64,000 bases of DNA from Thalassia testudinum (Eukaryota; Streptophyta; Magnoliopsida; Alismatales; Hydrocharitaceae): NCBI GenBank assembly GCA_037157565.1, contig JAZHRO010000024.1, positions 210,985,501 to 211,049,500 on the forward strand, in the 5' to 3' direction. The notes under the pieces were generated by a model. It saw only the letters and a list, made by a program, of their open reading frames with translations, ran no database searches and had not been told where the DNA came from. Both the position numbers and the translations under genes were made by a program. Shown piece by piece: positions 22,521 through 33,309 of this stretch. Position 1 is the stretch's first letter. Every line of letters begins with the position of its first letter.

Positions 22521-23504
22521 CATGCAAACTGGATTGTCCTTAGAATACTTCTATAAATACACTCTATGGCCGACCACCTTAGGAATATTCCTCCCTCTCC
22601 CTTTAGATGACCCCATGGAAGCACCTTCTTCCTCTTGTTCTCCATTAATGGCTGACCCCCTACCACCTTCTCAAAGCCCTAATTGCATGGCAACTCCATC
22701 TACAATCTTCATCTTTGCATCTGCGCTTTACTCTCGCACTTTAGCGAATTCTTCTTTAAGGGCAAGAGGATCGGGTGGACCCTTCCACCACCATCCCAGA
22801 GCCTCTTCACCTACCTCTCCACTCTCTCTTGATATTTCCATATTTATTGACATAAATTATGCCTAACTAATGCTAGTTTGAGGGTGAATTAGGTCATAGT
22901 CAATCATGTTAGGCTAGATTAGCCATTTAGCTTCATTTTGTAAATCAGGCATTTTTGTGTGTTTCTCCAATTTTTCCATTATCTATATCTAGTACCTTGA
23001 TGTCCTTGCTTGAATATGTGTAAGTACCAAGTTTAGAGCTAATTGATGCCTTGTAGAATGGAGAACCCAAATTAAGCTCATTTATTTAAGGAGGCTGAGC
23101 CACTTTCCTAATTAACCCTAGATCTAGCCTAATTAGGAACCCAATTTTTTCTAACCCTAGACCCATTTACCTAGCCTATTTACCAACCTAAAGTAGCCGA
23201 CCATGAGCCTATTTAGAAACCTTATATGGTTGGCCAAACACATCTCCTTAACCTACCCTTATCACCTTAAAACCCTACTCCTAAATCCCTAAAGCAAATC
23301 CCTAGTCTTATCTCCTCCTTAGCCGCCAGCTTAGGCTTTTCTAAAAAACCTTTAGCCATCCATCTTAGTGCCACTCCTACACCTTTAGATGATGATCCTA
23401 TGGCTTATAAAAATCCCCTCCTAAAACCTATCCTAATACTAATTTAGTTAGCCATATCTCTGCCTTAAATCCCAACCATCCATTTAATATCCAAAGGACA
23501 TAAT
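22521..23504. other. Unclassified sequence between Athila-A and Copia-1
   Basis: No supported gene. On the plus strand there are TATA-like words CTATAAATAC (22551-22560) and TTATAAAAAT (23405-23414) followed by C-rich stretches, which suggests LTR or promoter-derived DNA. The 114-codon frame at 22522-22866 has no recognisable motif and is not called. The last five bases, ATAAT, would be the Copia-1 target copy. Confidence 0.4.
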
Positions 23505-24588
23505 TGTTAATACCCTTGTTTTGATATAACAAAATTGTATTTTTAATGAGGACTAAACATTACAGGTTAAATCAAGTTAAGAGGTGTTCTCATCAAGAAT
23601 ATTCAAATGCTTCATGTGATATCATTCAAGAAGAAGACTTGAAGGCTATTTTTTTCTTTATTGAGTCTAGAACTATATAAAGAACCTCAATAAATTAACA
23701 AACGCTAAGTTTTCAAATTTTGCAAAAATCATTCTCTTTTTTAGCCTTAGTCATTACTATTGTTGATTGACCAATACTAGTGTTTGACCGACCAATTCCT
23801 TTATTTAATCGATCAAAGATCTCTAACAATCATATTGTCTCTTGATAGATCAACCCCAATTATTTAGTAGATCAAAATATTCCAACGGTCAAATTCTTTT
23901 TGAATTTATTAAGTCGAACAAAATCCTATTTTAATTGATTATCATTGAATTGATCGATCTTTTATTTAATCGACCAAACCCATGTTTTGATTGATCAAAT
24001 TCATATTTTCAGTATTTCCAAAATAGGTTAAAAATACCTTTAAATAGGACCTTCGACCTTCCTCTTCAAAATACATCTTAAGAGCTTTCAAAAAGCAAAA
24101 CACACATGCTCTCTAGTGCTTTCGCGGCTCTGCGCCTACAACTATTGCGATCCAAAGCACATTCCTTTGTGATTCAAGAAAGCTCAGTTTGTTCTAATCT
24201 TACTGAGGTTGCATAGAAATTGTTATTTACTTTATATTCTGTTGTTCTTGATTTGGGGATCCAAGTTGTCTTGGAAGTCTCGTTGTTCTTCTCTTGGTTT
24301 GGTGTAAGAGAATACATTTTGTAAGAGGTTGTGTCACCCTCGTTCAAGTGGTACATTAGTGGATTTGACTAGTGTTGACTAGTTGAGAAAATCCAAAGCT
24401 GAGAGGCTTAGGTAGTGGTTTTTACCGGGAAGGGTTTCCACTCTAAATTAGGTGCTATCTTTCTAGTCTACGCTTATTTAAATTTTGATCTGTGGTGAAT
24501 GATTTTTTAAATTCTCATAGAAATAGATATTATACTATTCACCCCCTCTAGTGTATACTTGATCCATTAGGCTCCACACGCACTCACA
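23505..24588 (+). repeat. Copia-1 5' LTR (1084 bp)
   Basis: Opens TGTTAATACCCTTGTTTTG and ends CACTCACA two bases before the tRNA-Met primer site. It contains an array of TTGATYGAYCAA-type words between 23760 and 24005 and a second half with exon-like GT-rich sequence but no gene. The 3' LTR at 49609 matches its first 235 bp. Confidence 0.87.
23758..24005 (+). repeat. Array of short palindromic words in the Copia-1 LTR
   Basis: About ten variants of TTGATCGATCAA / TTGATTGACCAA are spread over 250 bp, for example TTGATTGACCAA, TTGACCGACCAA, TTAATCGATCAA, TTGATTGATCAA. Many are near-perfect 12-bp palindromes. They are not tandem, as spacers differ. The same words reappear at 37190-37480 in the interior. 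Confidence 0.7.
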
Positions 24589-24590
24589 TC

Positions 24591-24602
24591 TGGTATCAGA
24601 GC
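24591..24602 (+). other. Primer-binding site, tRNA-Met
   Basis: TGGTATCAGAGC is the exact complement of the plant initiator tRNA-Met 3' end, the standard copia primer site, two bases after the LTR end. Confidence 0.92.
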
Positions 24603-24621
24603 CCTGCTTACTCTAGTCAGG

Positions 24622-26280
24622 ATGTCAACGTCCTCTGAGGTATACGCTGAGGATCAATCTACTATCAGACCACCTCTATTCAATAGCACCAACTATGGCA
24701 TTGGAAGACCAGAATATAGTTCTTTTTGGAATCAATGTATTATGAAGTATGGGATGTGCTGGCATCAAAATACACGCGACTGAAAAAGAAGGTGTTGAGA
24801 TCACTGCAGACTAGAAGAAGATTGCCACACACGACGCTAAAGCCATGAACGCTATCTTCTGCGGTCTATCCAAGGATGAATTCAATCGAGTCCTAGCATG
24901 CAAAATGGCTTATGAAATTTGGAACACTCTCGATGTTTCCCATGAAGGAACTTCAAAAGTCAAGGAAACTCGAATCAACCTCCTTACCAAAAAATATGAG
25001 CTCTTTCACATGAAGAAAGGAGAAACCATGAAAGAGTTGTACACCAGACTCACCGATATTGTCAACTCCTTAAGAAATCTAGATCAGAAGATCACAAATG
25101 ACGCATTGGTTCGAAAGATTCTCAGATCCCTGACCAGTGATTGGGAAACCAAGACAACAGTTATTCAGGAATCTAAGGCTCTTTCACTGCTAAAGTTGGA
25201 TGATCTTATAGGTAGCTTAATGGCCTATGAGGTTAAGCTCGAGCACACGAAGGAACATGAAGGAGAAGGCAAGAAGAAGAAAAACCTCGCTTTAAAAGTC
25301 TATATTGACTCTGAAGAATCAGAAAATGAAGAGAAGGAAGATATAGCCTTACTCTCTAGAAAATTCAAAAGATTCTTCAAGAACAAGAAGAGCTGGAAGA
25401 AGAAAAAGGAAGAACCACATGAAAACCAAGTTATCTGCTATAACTGCAAGAAGAAAGGGTACATGAGAAAAGAATGCCCTCAACTTAGGAAAGAAGTTGA
25501 AAAGAGGAAAGATAGAAAACCTCCTAGGCATGAAGCAAAGAAGAAGGCTCTGCAAGTAACTTGGGATGATAGCGACACAGCTCAGAAAAAGAGAGCGAAG
25601 GCACATCAAGTGAGGAAGAACTCTGTGGTCTAATGGCGATCAAAGACAAGGTATCTTCTTTCACTTTTCATGAATTATTAGAAGCATTTTATGAGTTGCA
25701 TGATTTAGAAAAAGCACTTAAAGCAACCAATAAGAAATTAACAAAATATCTAGATGAAGAAACAGATTCAAAACATAATGCTGAATCTCTAAATCAACAA
25801 CTTTCTCAAGAGATCACTACTCTTAAAGCTCATGTTGATTCACTTCAAATAGAGTTAGGAAAACTAAACAAAAGTCTGTTGCTCTTGTAAATGATTTAGC
25901 AAAATTTACTAAAGGTAGAGCCAACCTAGAAAAATTATTAGGCACACCAACCCAAACCACTACCAGATTTAGGTTAGGCTACATTCCTAATAACGATTAT
26001 GAAGCTTCCACTTCACAAATTGACACACAAATTTCCTCTAGTCCTAGGGACAATAATAGGTTCATGCCTAAGCAGGCACTTGCTAACAAATTTAGACTCA
26101 AAAGAAAATGGGTACCAAAAAGACTTTTGGAATCCTATTTTGTAGGACACTCTCAGGAAGGACAAATAAAGTTTTCTGAAAGAACCTTCCACCAACAAAA
26201 AGATGGACATCTTATAGCTGTAAGAAGAAATACAGAACCTCATAGATGTAAACCAATGATAAGTCCAAGGAAAAGGAAGA
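24622..26280 (+). pseudogene. Copia-1 gag, frameshifted
   Basis: An ATG at 24622 starts a Gag N terminus (RPPLFNSTNY) that shifts frame before 24845. From there 262 codons encode the UBN2-type Gag body (MNAIFCGLSKDEFNRVLACK, AYEIWNTLDVSHEGTSKVKE, LRSLTSDWETK) and a lysine-rich stretch. The zinc knuckle near 25436-25477 reads CYNCKKKGYMRKEC, with the metal-binding His changed to Tyr, so it is probably dead. The frame 25633-25890 continues with a coiled coil (SSFTFHELLEAFYELHDLEK) typical of Sirevirus Gag, and further Gag-like sequence (LAKFTKGRANLEKLLG) runs in other frames to about 26280. At least three frame changes are needed. Confidence 0.83.
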
Positions 26281-26730
26281 TGGGTTATGGACAACGGTTG
26301 TTCAAAGCACATGACAGGAGAAGACTTGTTTCTTAACCTCAACCGCAAGGGAGGTGGTTCTGTCACCTTTGGCAACAACCACAATGGCGATATTATTGGT
26401 ATTAGCCAAATTAGTAACTCCAAAACCTCTTTTGATAATGTTCATCTTATTAATGGCCTAAAACACAACTTACTTAGTGTAAGTCAGATATGTGATAAAG
26501 GTTATAAAGTCACTTTTACCTCAAAAGGTTTTAAAATTAAAGATAAGGATTCAAAGGAAATCCTTTTGATTAGTGACAAATCAAAAGATATCTACACTAT
26601 TAACTTTGATAAATGCAACGATCTTAATTGCTTAGTTGCATCAAATGATGAGTCAATACTGTGGCATTGTCGACTCGGTCATGTTCACATGCGAAATATA
26701 AACAAGCTTATGAAACACGACTTAATTTGA
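26281..26730 (+). pseudogene. Copia-1 protease and GAG-pre-integrase region
   Basis: The frame opens at DNGCSKHMTGED, the copia protease site, where the usual D-S-G is D-N-G. It continues with VTFGNNHNGDIIGI and LKHNLLSVSQICDKGYKVTF, the expected copia protease body, then WHCRLGHVHMRNINKLMKHDL, the GAG-pre-integrase HHCC zinc-finger start. The 147-codon segment is open but ends at a TGA, and the protein is only one part of a broken polyprotein. The Asn in the active site would probably reduce activity. Confidence 0.82.
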
Positions 26731-27537
26731 GGCTTGCCTAAGATTTCCTTTAGAAAGAAAAATCTCTACACATCTTGCGAACTTAGAAAGCTTCATAAGA
26801 TTCCTTCAAATTGAAAAACATGGTCAGTACTTCCAAGCCACTTGAGTTGATCCACGTAGATCTCTTCGGACCAACCAAGTTCAAAAGTCTAAATGGGTGC
26901 AAGTACTGTCTTGTCATTATTGATGATTTCTCCTGATTCACTTAGGTATTATTCTTAAGGTCTAAAGATTCTACTTTCAAGGAATTTAGAAAATTAGACA
27001 AAAGAGTTTAGACTGAAATTGGCCTATCCATCACTAGGATTAGGAATGATCATAGAGGAGAATTTGAAAATAAAAAATTCCAAGGTTTTTGCTCTACTTA
27101 TGGAATAAAATATGAATTTACTTTTCCTAGAGTAGCTCCTCAAAATGGTGTTGTAGAAAGAAGGAATAGAACCCTGCAAGAGTGTGCCCGTACCATACTG
27201 TGCGAGCCAAAGCTACGTTGGTATTTTTGGGCTGAGGCTGTAAACACTGCTTGCTCTATCCCTAATAGGGCCTCTATTAGACCTATCCTTGAGAAAACAC
27301 CTTTTGAACTCTACCTTGATAGAACTCCTAAGATCTCTTAGTTTAAGGTATTTGGTTGCAAATATTTTATATTGAATACAAAGGAAAAATTGGATAAGTT
27401 TGATGCAAAAAGTGAGGAAGAAATTTTTTTAGCATACTCCTCTAGAAGTAAATCCTATAGAGGCATCAATAAGAAAAATTTGGTAGTTGAAGAGACTTTG
27501 CAAGTTTCTTTTGATGAATCTAATCACTTGATTTGAT
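26731..27537 (+). pseudogene. Copia-1 integrase core with stops
   Basis: One frame encodes LELIHVDLFGPTKFKSLNG, IIDDFS, IRNDHRGEFENKKF, APQNGVVERRNRTLQECART and the C-terminal region to SFDESNHLI. The acidic triad is visible: Asp in HVDLFG, Asp in RNDHRGEF and Glu in NGVVERRN. Stops at SRFTW-like, RVW-like and ISQ-like positions fit C-to-T or G-to-A changes. The frame ends at 27535-27537; reverse transcriptase should follow but does not. Confidence 0.85.
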
Positions 27538-27741
27538 CACTAATTACTCTCTAATCTTTGATTTTGAACATTTATCACCCTCTACCATATTTGCTTTACC
27601 CAATCCCTATAAAACCATCTTTTTTACCATACCTTGTCACCACAATAAAATCTCACCACTTCCTTCCATCAACTAAAACCAACACAACATCAACCAAAAG
27701 ACCCAACTCCACCTGGACCCACACCTCCACCATGGTCCCCT
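27538..27741 (+). other. Copia-1 interior left of Copia-2
   Basis: Pyrimidine-rich sequence after the integrase remnant. No reverse transcriptase motif is seen, so the deletion removing RT and RNase H lies here. The last five bases CCCCT (27737-27741) are the left target copy of Copia-2. Confidence 0.55.
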
Positions 27742-30700
27742 TGTTGGTGCAAAGGCACTTTGATCATTAATTTTGATGATAACAAAACATGCATATTTTG
27801 ACATTTGCATTTTAGTGTATAAGTTTCAGGTTTAATGCAAATGCAAAAAGGTGCAAGGAGCTCAAGCTCAAATCCATGGCGGGATGGAGAAGCTTGGTGG
27901 AGGAGAAGGAGCTTTGCATGGAGCGAAAGCTTGAAGGAGTTTGAAGAATAGGATAGAAGTGTTGTCAATATACTTGTATTTATATTTGCTATTTATTTTT
28001 TCTTAGAAATATTGTAGAGAGCCCAAAAGTATAACACCCTAGTCCTAGGAACACTTACACTATCATAGAACACTTTAGAAAATCAAAATAGGTTCTAGAT
28101 AGCCTTATCAGATGTCCAGCATGGTTGTCAGACGTTTGATATCAACTTTTAAGTCACCTAACACATTGTCTAGACGACCAACCACTTAGGTTGGAATTAA
28201 TGCTCGACAACCATTACCTTTAGACATCCTGCCTATTGTCTAGACGTCCAATAAGACGTCTGAGCTCATTGCCAGATGATGGAGAGAATATCAGTTGATT
28301 AAGAAAATAATAGAATGATATGTCATAATTTATGTGGTGGAAATCTCTCAATCAAGGATTAAAATAGATATCAATTTGAACCACAAAAAGGATGTCGTAT
28401 CCACAGGGAGGAATAGATCCAATAAATTCACGAGTAGAGAGTTATAATGTTCACAGACACCTTCACGAAATCAATTTAATGAATATGCTACTCTAAATGG
28501 AACTTGCAATTTCATGAGAAGTTATGGACTATTTATGTAAATTTTACATCAGAAATCAAGGTCCTAAAAGTATGTTTATGATGCATGTGTAGTGGCATAT
28601 CATGTAAGTTTGAATTGCATGCAAATCTGAATTAAATTTCAACGTTAAATGATGCACATAACACAAGTTAAGCAAATTCACGAAATTGTAAGTGCACCCT
28701 TGCAATTTTTCCTGAATAAAATAATCCAAATATTAAAGTGACGATGGCAGGAAATGTAAATTTTAATTCCTTCAAAAACAGAGGAAACTTATTCTCTCTT
28801 CACCGCACATTGGAGGAGGCATTGCCAGTAGTTTGCACTGGAGGAGGAGTTCCACTGGAGGAGAGGATATTGTAGACTACGACAGTGAGGCGGGAGATGG
28901 TCGGTGGCGGCTAACCAGACAGCAGGTGGCAGCAGAGAGGAGCGGTAGGGACTACAGCTGCCTCAGGTGGTTGCTACGCGTGGAGATGCTGCGCAAGCAC
29001 AAGGGCGTGGTTGTGCACGAGCGCTGCTGCGTGCGAGCGCTGCTATGTGCGAGCGCAGTTGCACACAAGCATGGCCGATGAGGGTTGGCTGTGCGTGGAG
29101 ATGCTGTGGTGGGTTCTTTTGGTTGTTTGCAGGTGGTTTGAAGGAAGCAGAGGAAGAAGATGAAGAGGCTGTGGCACGTGGGCGTCTGCGTGTGGTTGTC
29201 CTGCACGCTTGGCATGGCTGGTGAGGGTTGCGCGGGGGTGCGATTGCACGCAAAGGTGATGCACTATTGCGAGCACGTGAGGGGGTGCGCGACGTGAGTG
29301 CTGCTGGCGGGGAAGGAGGAGTCGACGCTAGGCTTCTCTACTGCTGCTGCACTTGGAGAGGCACGCTGTCCTTGCGGGAGCACGAGCACAGGTTGCAGTA
29401 AGAGGATGCACGCGTACACTGGGAGGGTGCACGCGGTGGTGTTGCTGTGCAAGGAGCAGCTGCCTTGTGCGCGGTCTGGCTGCGGTGGGAGGGGTGAGAG
29501 GGCCACAGCGTAGGCTCTCCTTCATGGTGTGCGCAGGGTCCACAGTGGTGCGGTTCCAGATCCCCCCATCCAAGGAAGTCCCATAGCTCTTATCCCTCTC
29601 CAGATTCACAACCTTCGCCTTGCCCTTCGCATGCGCAACGGTTGGATTTGAATGCCGGTGGAGGGAATGGCGGTGGGAGGTGGACAATTATGGCCATGTC
29701 CTTCAAATACTAATTATGGCCAGCCACCTATTATACTTTTATTTTCTGCATGCACATAACAAATAAGAATGTATGTATTAGAATACAAAGCGGATACAAA
29801 AGTATTCATAAGCTAAGGTTAATTACTTCTTAGCTTAGGTCGTTAAACTATAAGGAAATGTATTCCATATGTTCTTAAGCCAAATAAATGTCCAATAAAT
29901 TGGACTTATCACTAGAGGTCCTGAAAGATGACTGTTGGCTTTTCTTAGCGAGCCAAGCTAGCGTAGCCTGCCATTTTTTACCAGACGTTTGTAGAGCCAT
30001 CCAGACATTTGATAAAGAGATGTTGGACCAAAATCCAAGCCTGTCAGACCCAATCCAACCATTAGCCCTCAGGAAATAAATTCCCACAGAGGACCTTCAT
30101 CATCAGACATCCAATAGTTAATCCCAGCATCCAATACTTCATCGACCACTTTACACTAGAACCCTGTTTAGATCTTGTCCAAAATAGGAACAAACTTGCA
30201 TAAAATTAGACATTTAATATTTCACCCAGACATCTTAAAATGATATACCAGACATCCGACCTAGAACCCTATTTCCGTCCAACGAAATTAGCAACTATAA
30301 CTCTTGTATCAGACGACCAACTCTTTCATCAGTCGTCTGACCCAAAAATTAGATGTTTGATTCTGGTGTCAGACTCATTTATAATTCTGATTTCGACACT
30401 GATCTCCTAGAATTAGTTCCTAACGGTTAGAAGAGAGCTACTAAGCCTTCTTAAACATGCCTAAGGCCTCAATATATATAAGAGGACCTTCACTTGGTAG
30501 AATACACACAAGAGATAATACTTCCACCATTTTAGACTAACTGGCAAGGGATCAAGAGAAGAAAAGGAGCCACTACTCTACTCTTTGCATTTAAGAGCAC
30601 CAATCCGCTTCACGAGCACGCTAATCTACATTCGTATTAAGGAAGTCCTTTTGCTTGTAGTAGCTAAGTTATCCTTTACTACTTGGGCTCTATAGGCTTT

Positions 30701-30992
30701 TGTATTTTCATTTTATTTTTGGTTGGGTATTCACATGGTGAATTCCCTCAGGTTAAAGTAGCTTGTTGTATTGAGGTTGAACTACCCTCATTTAAGTAGT
30801 TCGGTTAGTGGATTTGGTTGACTCGATTGACCGGGGAATCCTAAGTCAAGAGGCTTAGGTGGTGGTTTTTACCTAGGTTGAGTTTCCACCTAAATATCCT
30901 TGTTTCTTGTGGTGAATAATTTTGTGTGATTGAATTTTTATTTCTGCATACTTTTATACCCAACCATTCACCCCCCCTCTAGTACAATTTCA
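27742..30992 (+). repeat. Copia-2 5' LTR, interrupted by a solo LTR
   Basis: Opens TGTTGGTGCAAAGGCAC and ends AGTACAATTTCA before the primer site. Its own sequence (27742-28276 and 29917-30992) matches the 3' LTR. It carries many AGACGTC-type words between about 28100-28276 and 29985-30370 and a TATA-like CAATATATATAAG near 30470. Confidence 0.88.
28277..29911 (-). mobile_element. Solo LTR (1635 bp), Athila/Tat type, in Copia-2 5' LTR
   Basis: The Copia-2 3' LTR reads straight through CCAGACGTCCTG where this copy is interrupted. Flanks CCAGA (28272-28276) and CTAGA (29912-29916) form a target duplication with one mismatch. The minus strand opens TGATAAGTCCAATTTATTGG and ends TCTCTCCATCA, and the U5 box (CTCCCTGTGGATACGAC) is at about 28395-28412. 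The GC-rich middle (28830-29690) gives several open frames on both strands with no motif; they are not called. Confidence 0.86.
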
Positions 30993-30994
30993 TT

Positions 30995-31006
30995 TGGTAT
31001 CAAAGC
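30995..31006 (+). other. Primer-binding site, tRNA-Met, one base off
   Basis: TGGTATCAAAGC two bases after the LTR end; the canonical site has G where the second A of CAAAG stands, a G-to-A change. Confidence 0.88.
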
Positions 31007-31049
31007 AGGTTATTGCACTTGCGGAGTCACACCCAACGAGGATCGAATC

Positions 31050-32457
31050 ATGGAGGGGAGCATTTTCACGATGAGACACAAAGAGGGACAATCCACGACC
31101 CATCCTTGTCTATTCGACAGAAGCAACTACACATATTGGAAGCTCTGGATGAAGATATGGTTGCAGAAAAGTGACTGCAAAATTTGGGAGAGGTGCAAAG
31201 TTCCATACAAAATCCCGGAGAGATCCATGGGAGGATGCTCTCGAAAACAAATCGATAGTTATCTCTCAATGCAAAGACCATGAACACATTGTATTGTGCC
31301 TTGAATCTGGAGAAGTTCAACCAGATCTCGCAATGCAGAACCACCTACGAAATATGGCATACACTTGAGGTAACTCATGAAGTCACGTCAAAGGTAAAAT
31401 CCTCTAAGATAAATTTGCTTTCTCAAGAATTTGAGTCTTTCTCTATGAAATCTAACGAAAATTTAAATGAGATATACACTAGGTTCACATTAATTGTGAA
31501 CAACCTTAAAGATTTAGGAAAGACTTTTATATAAGGAGAGATTCAATCCAAGCTCCTACGTTCCCTTGGATCGAAGTGGAAGCAGAAAGTCACCAACATT
31601 GAGGAGGCCAACCAAATAGAGGAGCTTGACATGGAGAATCTCTTAGGAAATCTCATGGGCAAAGGAAGAAGGAGACACCAGAGCCAAAGAAAAAGACCCT
31701 AGCTTTCAAAGTCGCATCAGATAGTGAGGTAAGCTCTGATGACGAACAAATTCAATTTTTGGCTAAGAAGTTTTCCAAGTTTTCCAGGACATCAAAGAAG
31801 GAAAAGGAGAAGGATAGCTCAATACATTGCTATTATTGCAACAAGAAAGGGCACCTTCAATCTAAATGCCCTTTCCTAAGAAAGGAATAGAAGGAGAAGA
31901 ACAAAAAGAAGGCGTTTCAAGCCACATGGGATAATTCAAGCTTGGAGGAGGAAGAAGGAGAAAATTCTGAAGAAGAGATTGCTTACATAGGATTCATGGC
32001 AATCATGGAGGACAGTGAGAAGGAAGAAGAGGTAAACTCTTTCACTTTAGCTGAACTTCAAGGAGCTTTAGGAGAATTGTATGAGCTTAGTAGGTCACTA
32101 AAATTAGAAAATAAAAATTTGAAAAAGGAATCTAGTGCCTTAAAAATCGAAGCAGATAATCTTGTTGCTAAAGATATAGATTTAAAAGCTTCTTTTAATT
32201 CTATTAAATCTAAAAAGAATGCTCTTGTAATAGAAAATCATGACTTTATATTAGAAAACACAAAATTGATTGAAGAGAATATGATGTTTAAATTTGAAAT
32301 CTCTATTTTGAAAAGCAAAATGGGTTTCATTGAAAATGAGCTTGCTTGCCTTAAAGAGAACTTTGGAAAACTATTGAATAAGGCTAGGGCAAGCCAAATA
32401 GGTGAGAAAGAATCTCCACTAAGGAGACCAACTAATAAGTTTGGATCCAAACTATGA
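31050..32457 (+). pseudogene. Copia-2 gag with coiled coil, broken
   Basis: ATG at 31050 begins MEGSIFTMRH...PCLFDRSNYTYWKLWMKIW, the Gag N terminus. The Gag body continues at 31280 in another frame (NTLYCALNLEKFNQISQCRT, YEIWHTLEVTHEVTSKVK) with a stop near 31532. The zinc knuckle CYYCNKKGHLQSKC near 31829-31870 keeps all four C-C-H-C ligands. The final open stretch 31942-32457 (171 codons) is acidic then a long coiled coil (LENKNLKKESSALKIEADNL), a Sirevirus hallmark. Compared with Copia-1 the zinc knuckle is intact, but stops and frameshifts break the rest. Confidence 0.85.
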
Positions 32458-32501
32458 ATCTCCACTAAGGAGACCAACTAATAAGTCTGGATCCAAACTG
32501 A
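32410..32501 (+). repeat. 46-bp tandem duplication at the gag end
   Basis: GAATCTCCACTAAGGAGACC... appears at 32410-32455 and again from 32456, with only a few differences. The first copy introduces the stop that ends the gag frame (AAACTATGA), so the duplication may have truncated the protein. Confidence 0.85.
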
Positions 32502-33309
32502 TTTGGATACTGAAAAAGCAACTTGAATCTTGTTTTGTAAGTTTCAAGAAAGGTTACAATGTGAAGAATTGGAACTAAAAATTACAGGATGGGCTACTCA
32601 AATTGAGAAGACCAAAGAATAGATAGAGATAGACAACGAGGTCAATGTGGTACAATCAATATCCTACTTGGAATCAAGTATCTTACCCCATACTTAAAAG
32701 CTATGTATTGTGAGGAGATTGCATGTGGCAACCTCCATATGGGTCATATTATTAGCCTTGGTAAGTTAGGTAAAATCCTTCTTAATTTTGATGACTTAAC
32801 TAGCATCATGATAGGGGGAGTAAGAAATTTTATATATGCTATAATTCCATGAAAAACGGGGAGATCTCCTTTAATATCTAATTAAGTTAAACTGATATAG
32901 AAGTGCATGTATTTAAGGGAAGTTGTTTAAAAGCTTAATTAGCTATATCTCAACTGAAAAGGGAGAGTTAATGAAATAGACCACTTATTATGTCAAAAAG
33001 GGGGACAAACTTTTTCTCATGTCCAAAAGAGGGAGCTAAACTAATGATTAGAAGAGCATGTTTTAGGGGGGAGCTTTAGGAAAAAGAGAATTGAAACTTA
33101 AACTTTTTTGATATATAAAAAAGGGAGAGTATTTTGGGAATATTATTTTTTATTTTGTCATCATAAGAAAGGGGGAGATTGTTGGCGCAAAGGCCCTTTC
33201 ATCTTTAATTTTAATGATAACAAAACACGTGTATTTTGACATTTACATTTGAGTGTATAAGTTTTAGATTTATTATTTATGATTTTGTCATCATCAAAAA
33301 GGGGGAGAA
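32502..33309 (+). other. Copia-2 3' region with multiple polypurine tracts
   Basis: No gene remains; pol is deleted. At least eight G/A-rich tracts occur: 32811-32820, 32852-32863, 32957-32967, 32994-33005, 33024-33035, 33065-33073, 33117-33129, 33166-33178, and the final one at 33296-33308 that abuts the LTR. Multiple polypurine tracts upstream of the 3' LTR are a described Sirevirus trait. Confidence 0.75.
33180..33285 (+). repeat. Extra copy of the LTR head next to a polypurine tract
   Basis: TGTTGGCGCAAAGGCCC follows GAAAGGGGGAGAT and tracks the LTR start for about 95 bp, then returns to a second CATCATCAAAAAGGGGGAG tract and the real LTR at 33310. Confidence 0.82.

Noticed and set aside
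22522..22866. 114-codon plus-strand frame after a TATA-like word
   Set aside because: No recognised domain and low-complexity serine/proline content; likely LTR leader. Kept only as unclassified sequence.
23758..24005. CRISPR-like or tandem satellite array
   Set aside because: Repeats are 12 bp, degenerate and irregularly spaced in a plant retrotransposon LTR; neither CRISPR nor satellite.
28833..29690. Cluster of open frames on both strands in GC-rich DNA
   Set aside because: They overlap each other in all directions inside a solo LTR; GC-rich sequence lacks stops by chance. No motif.
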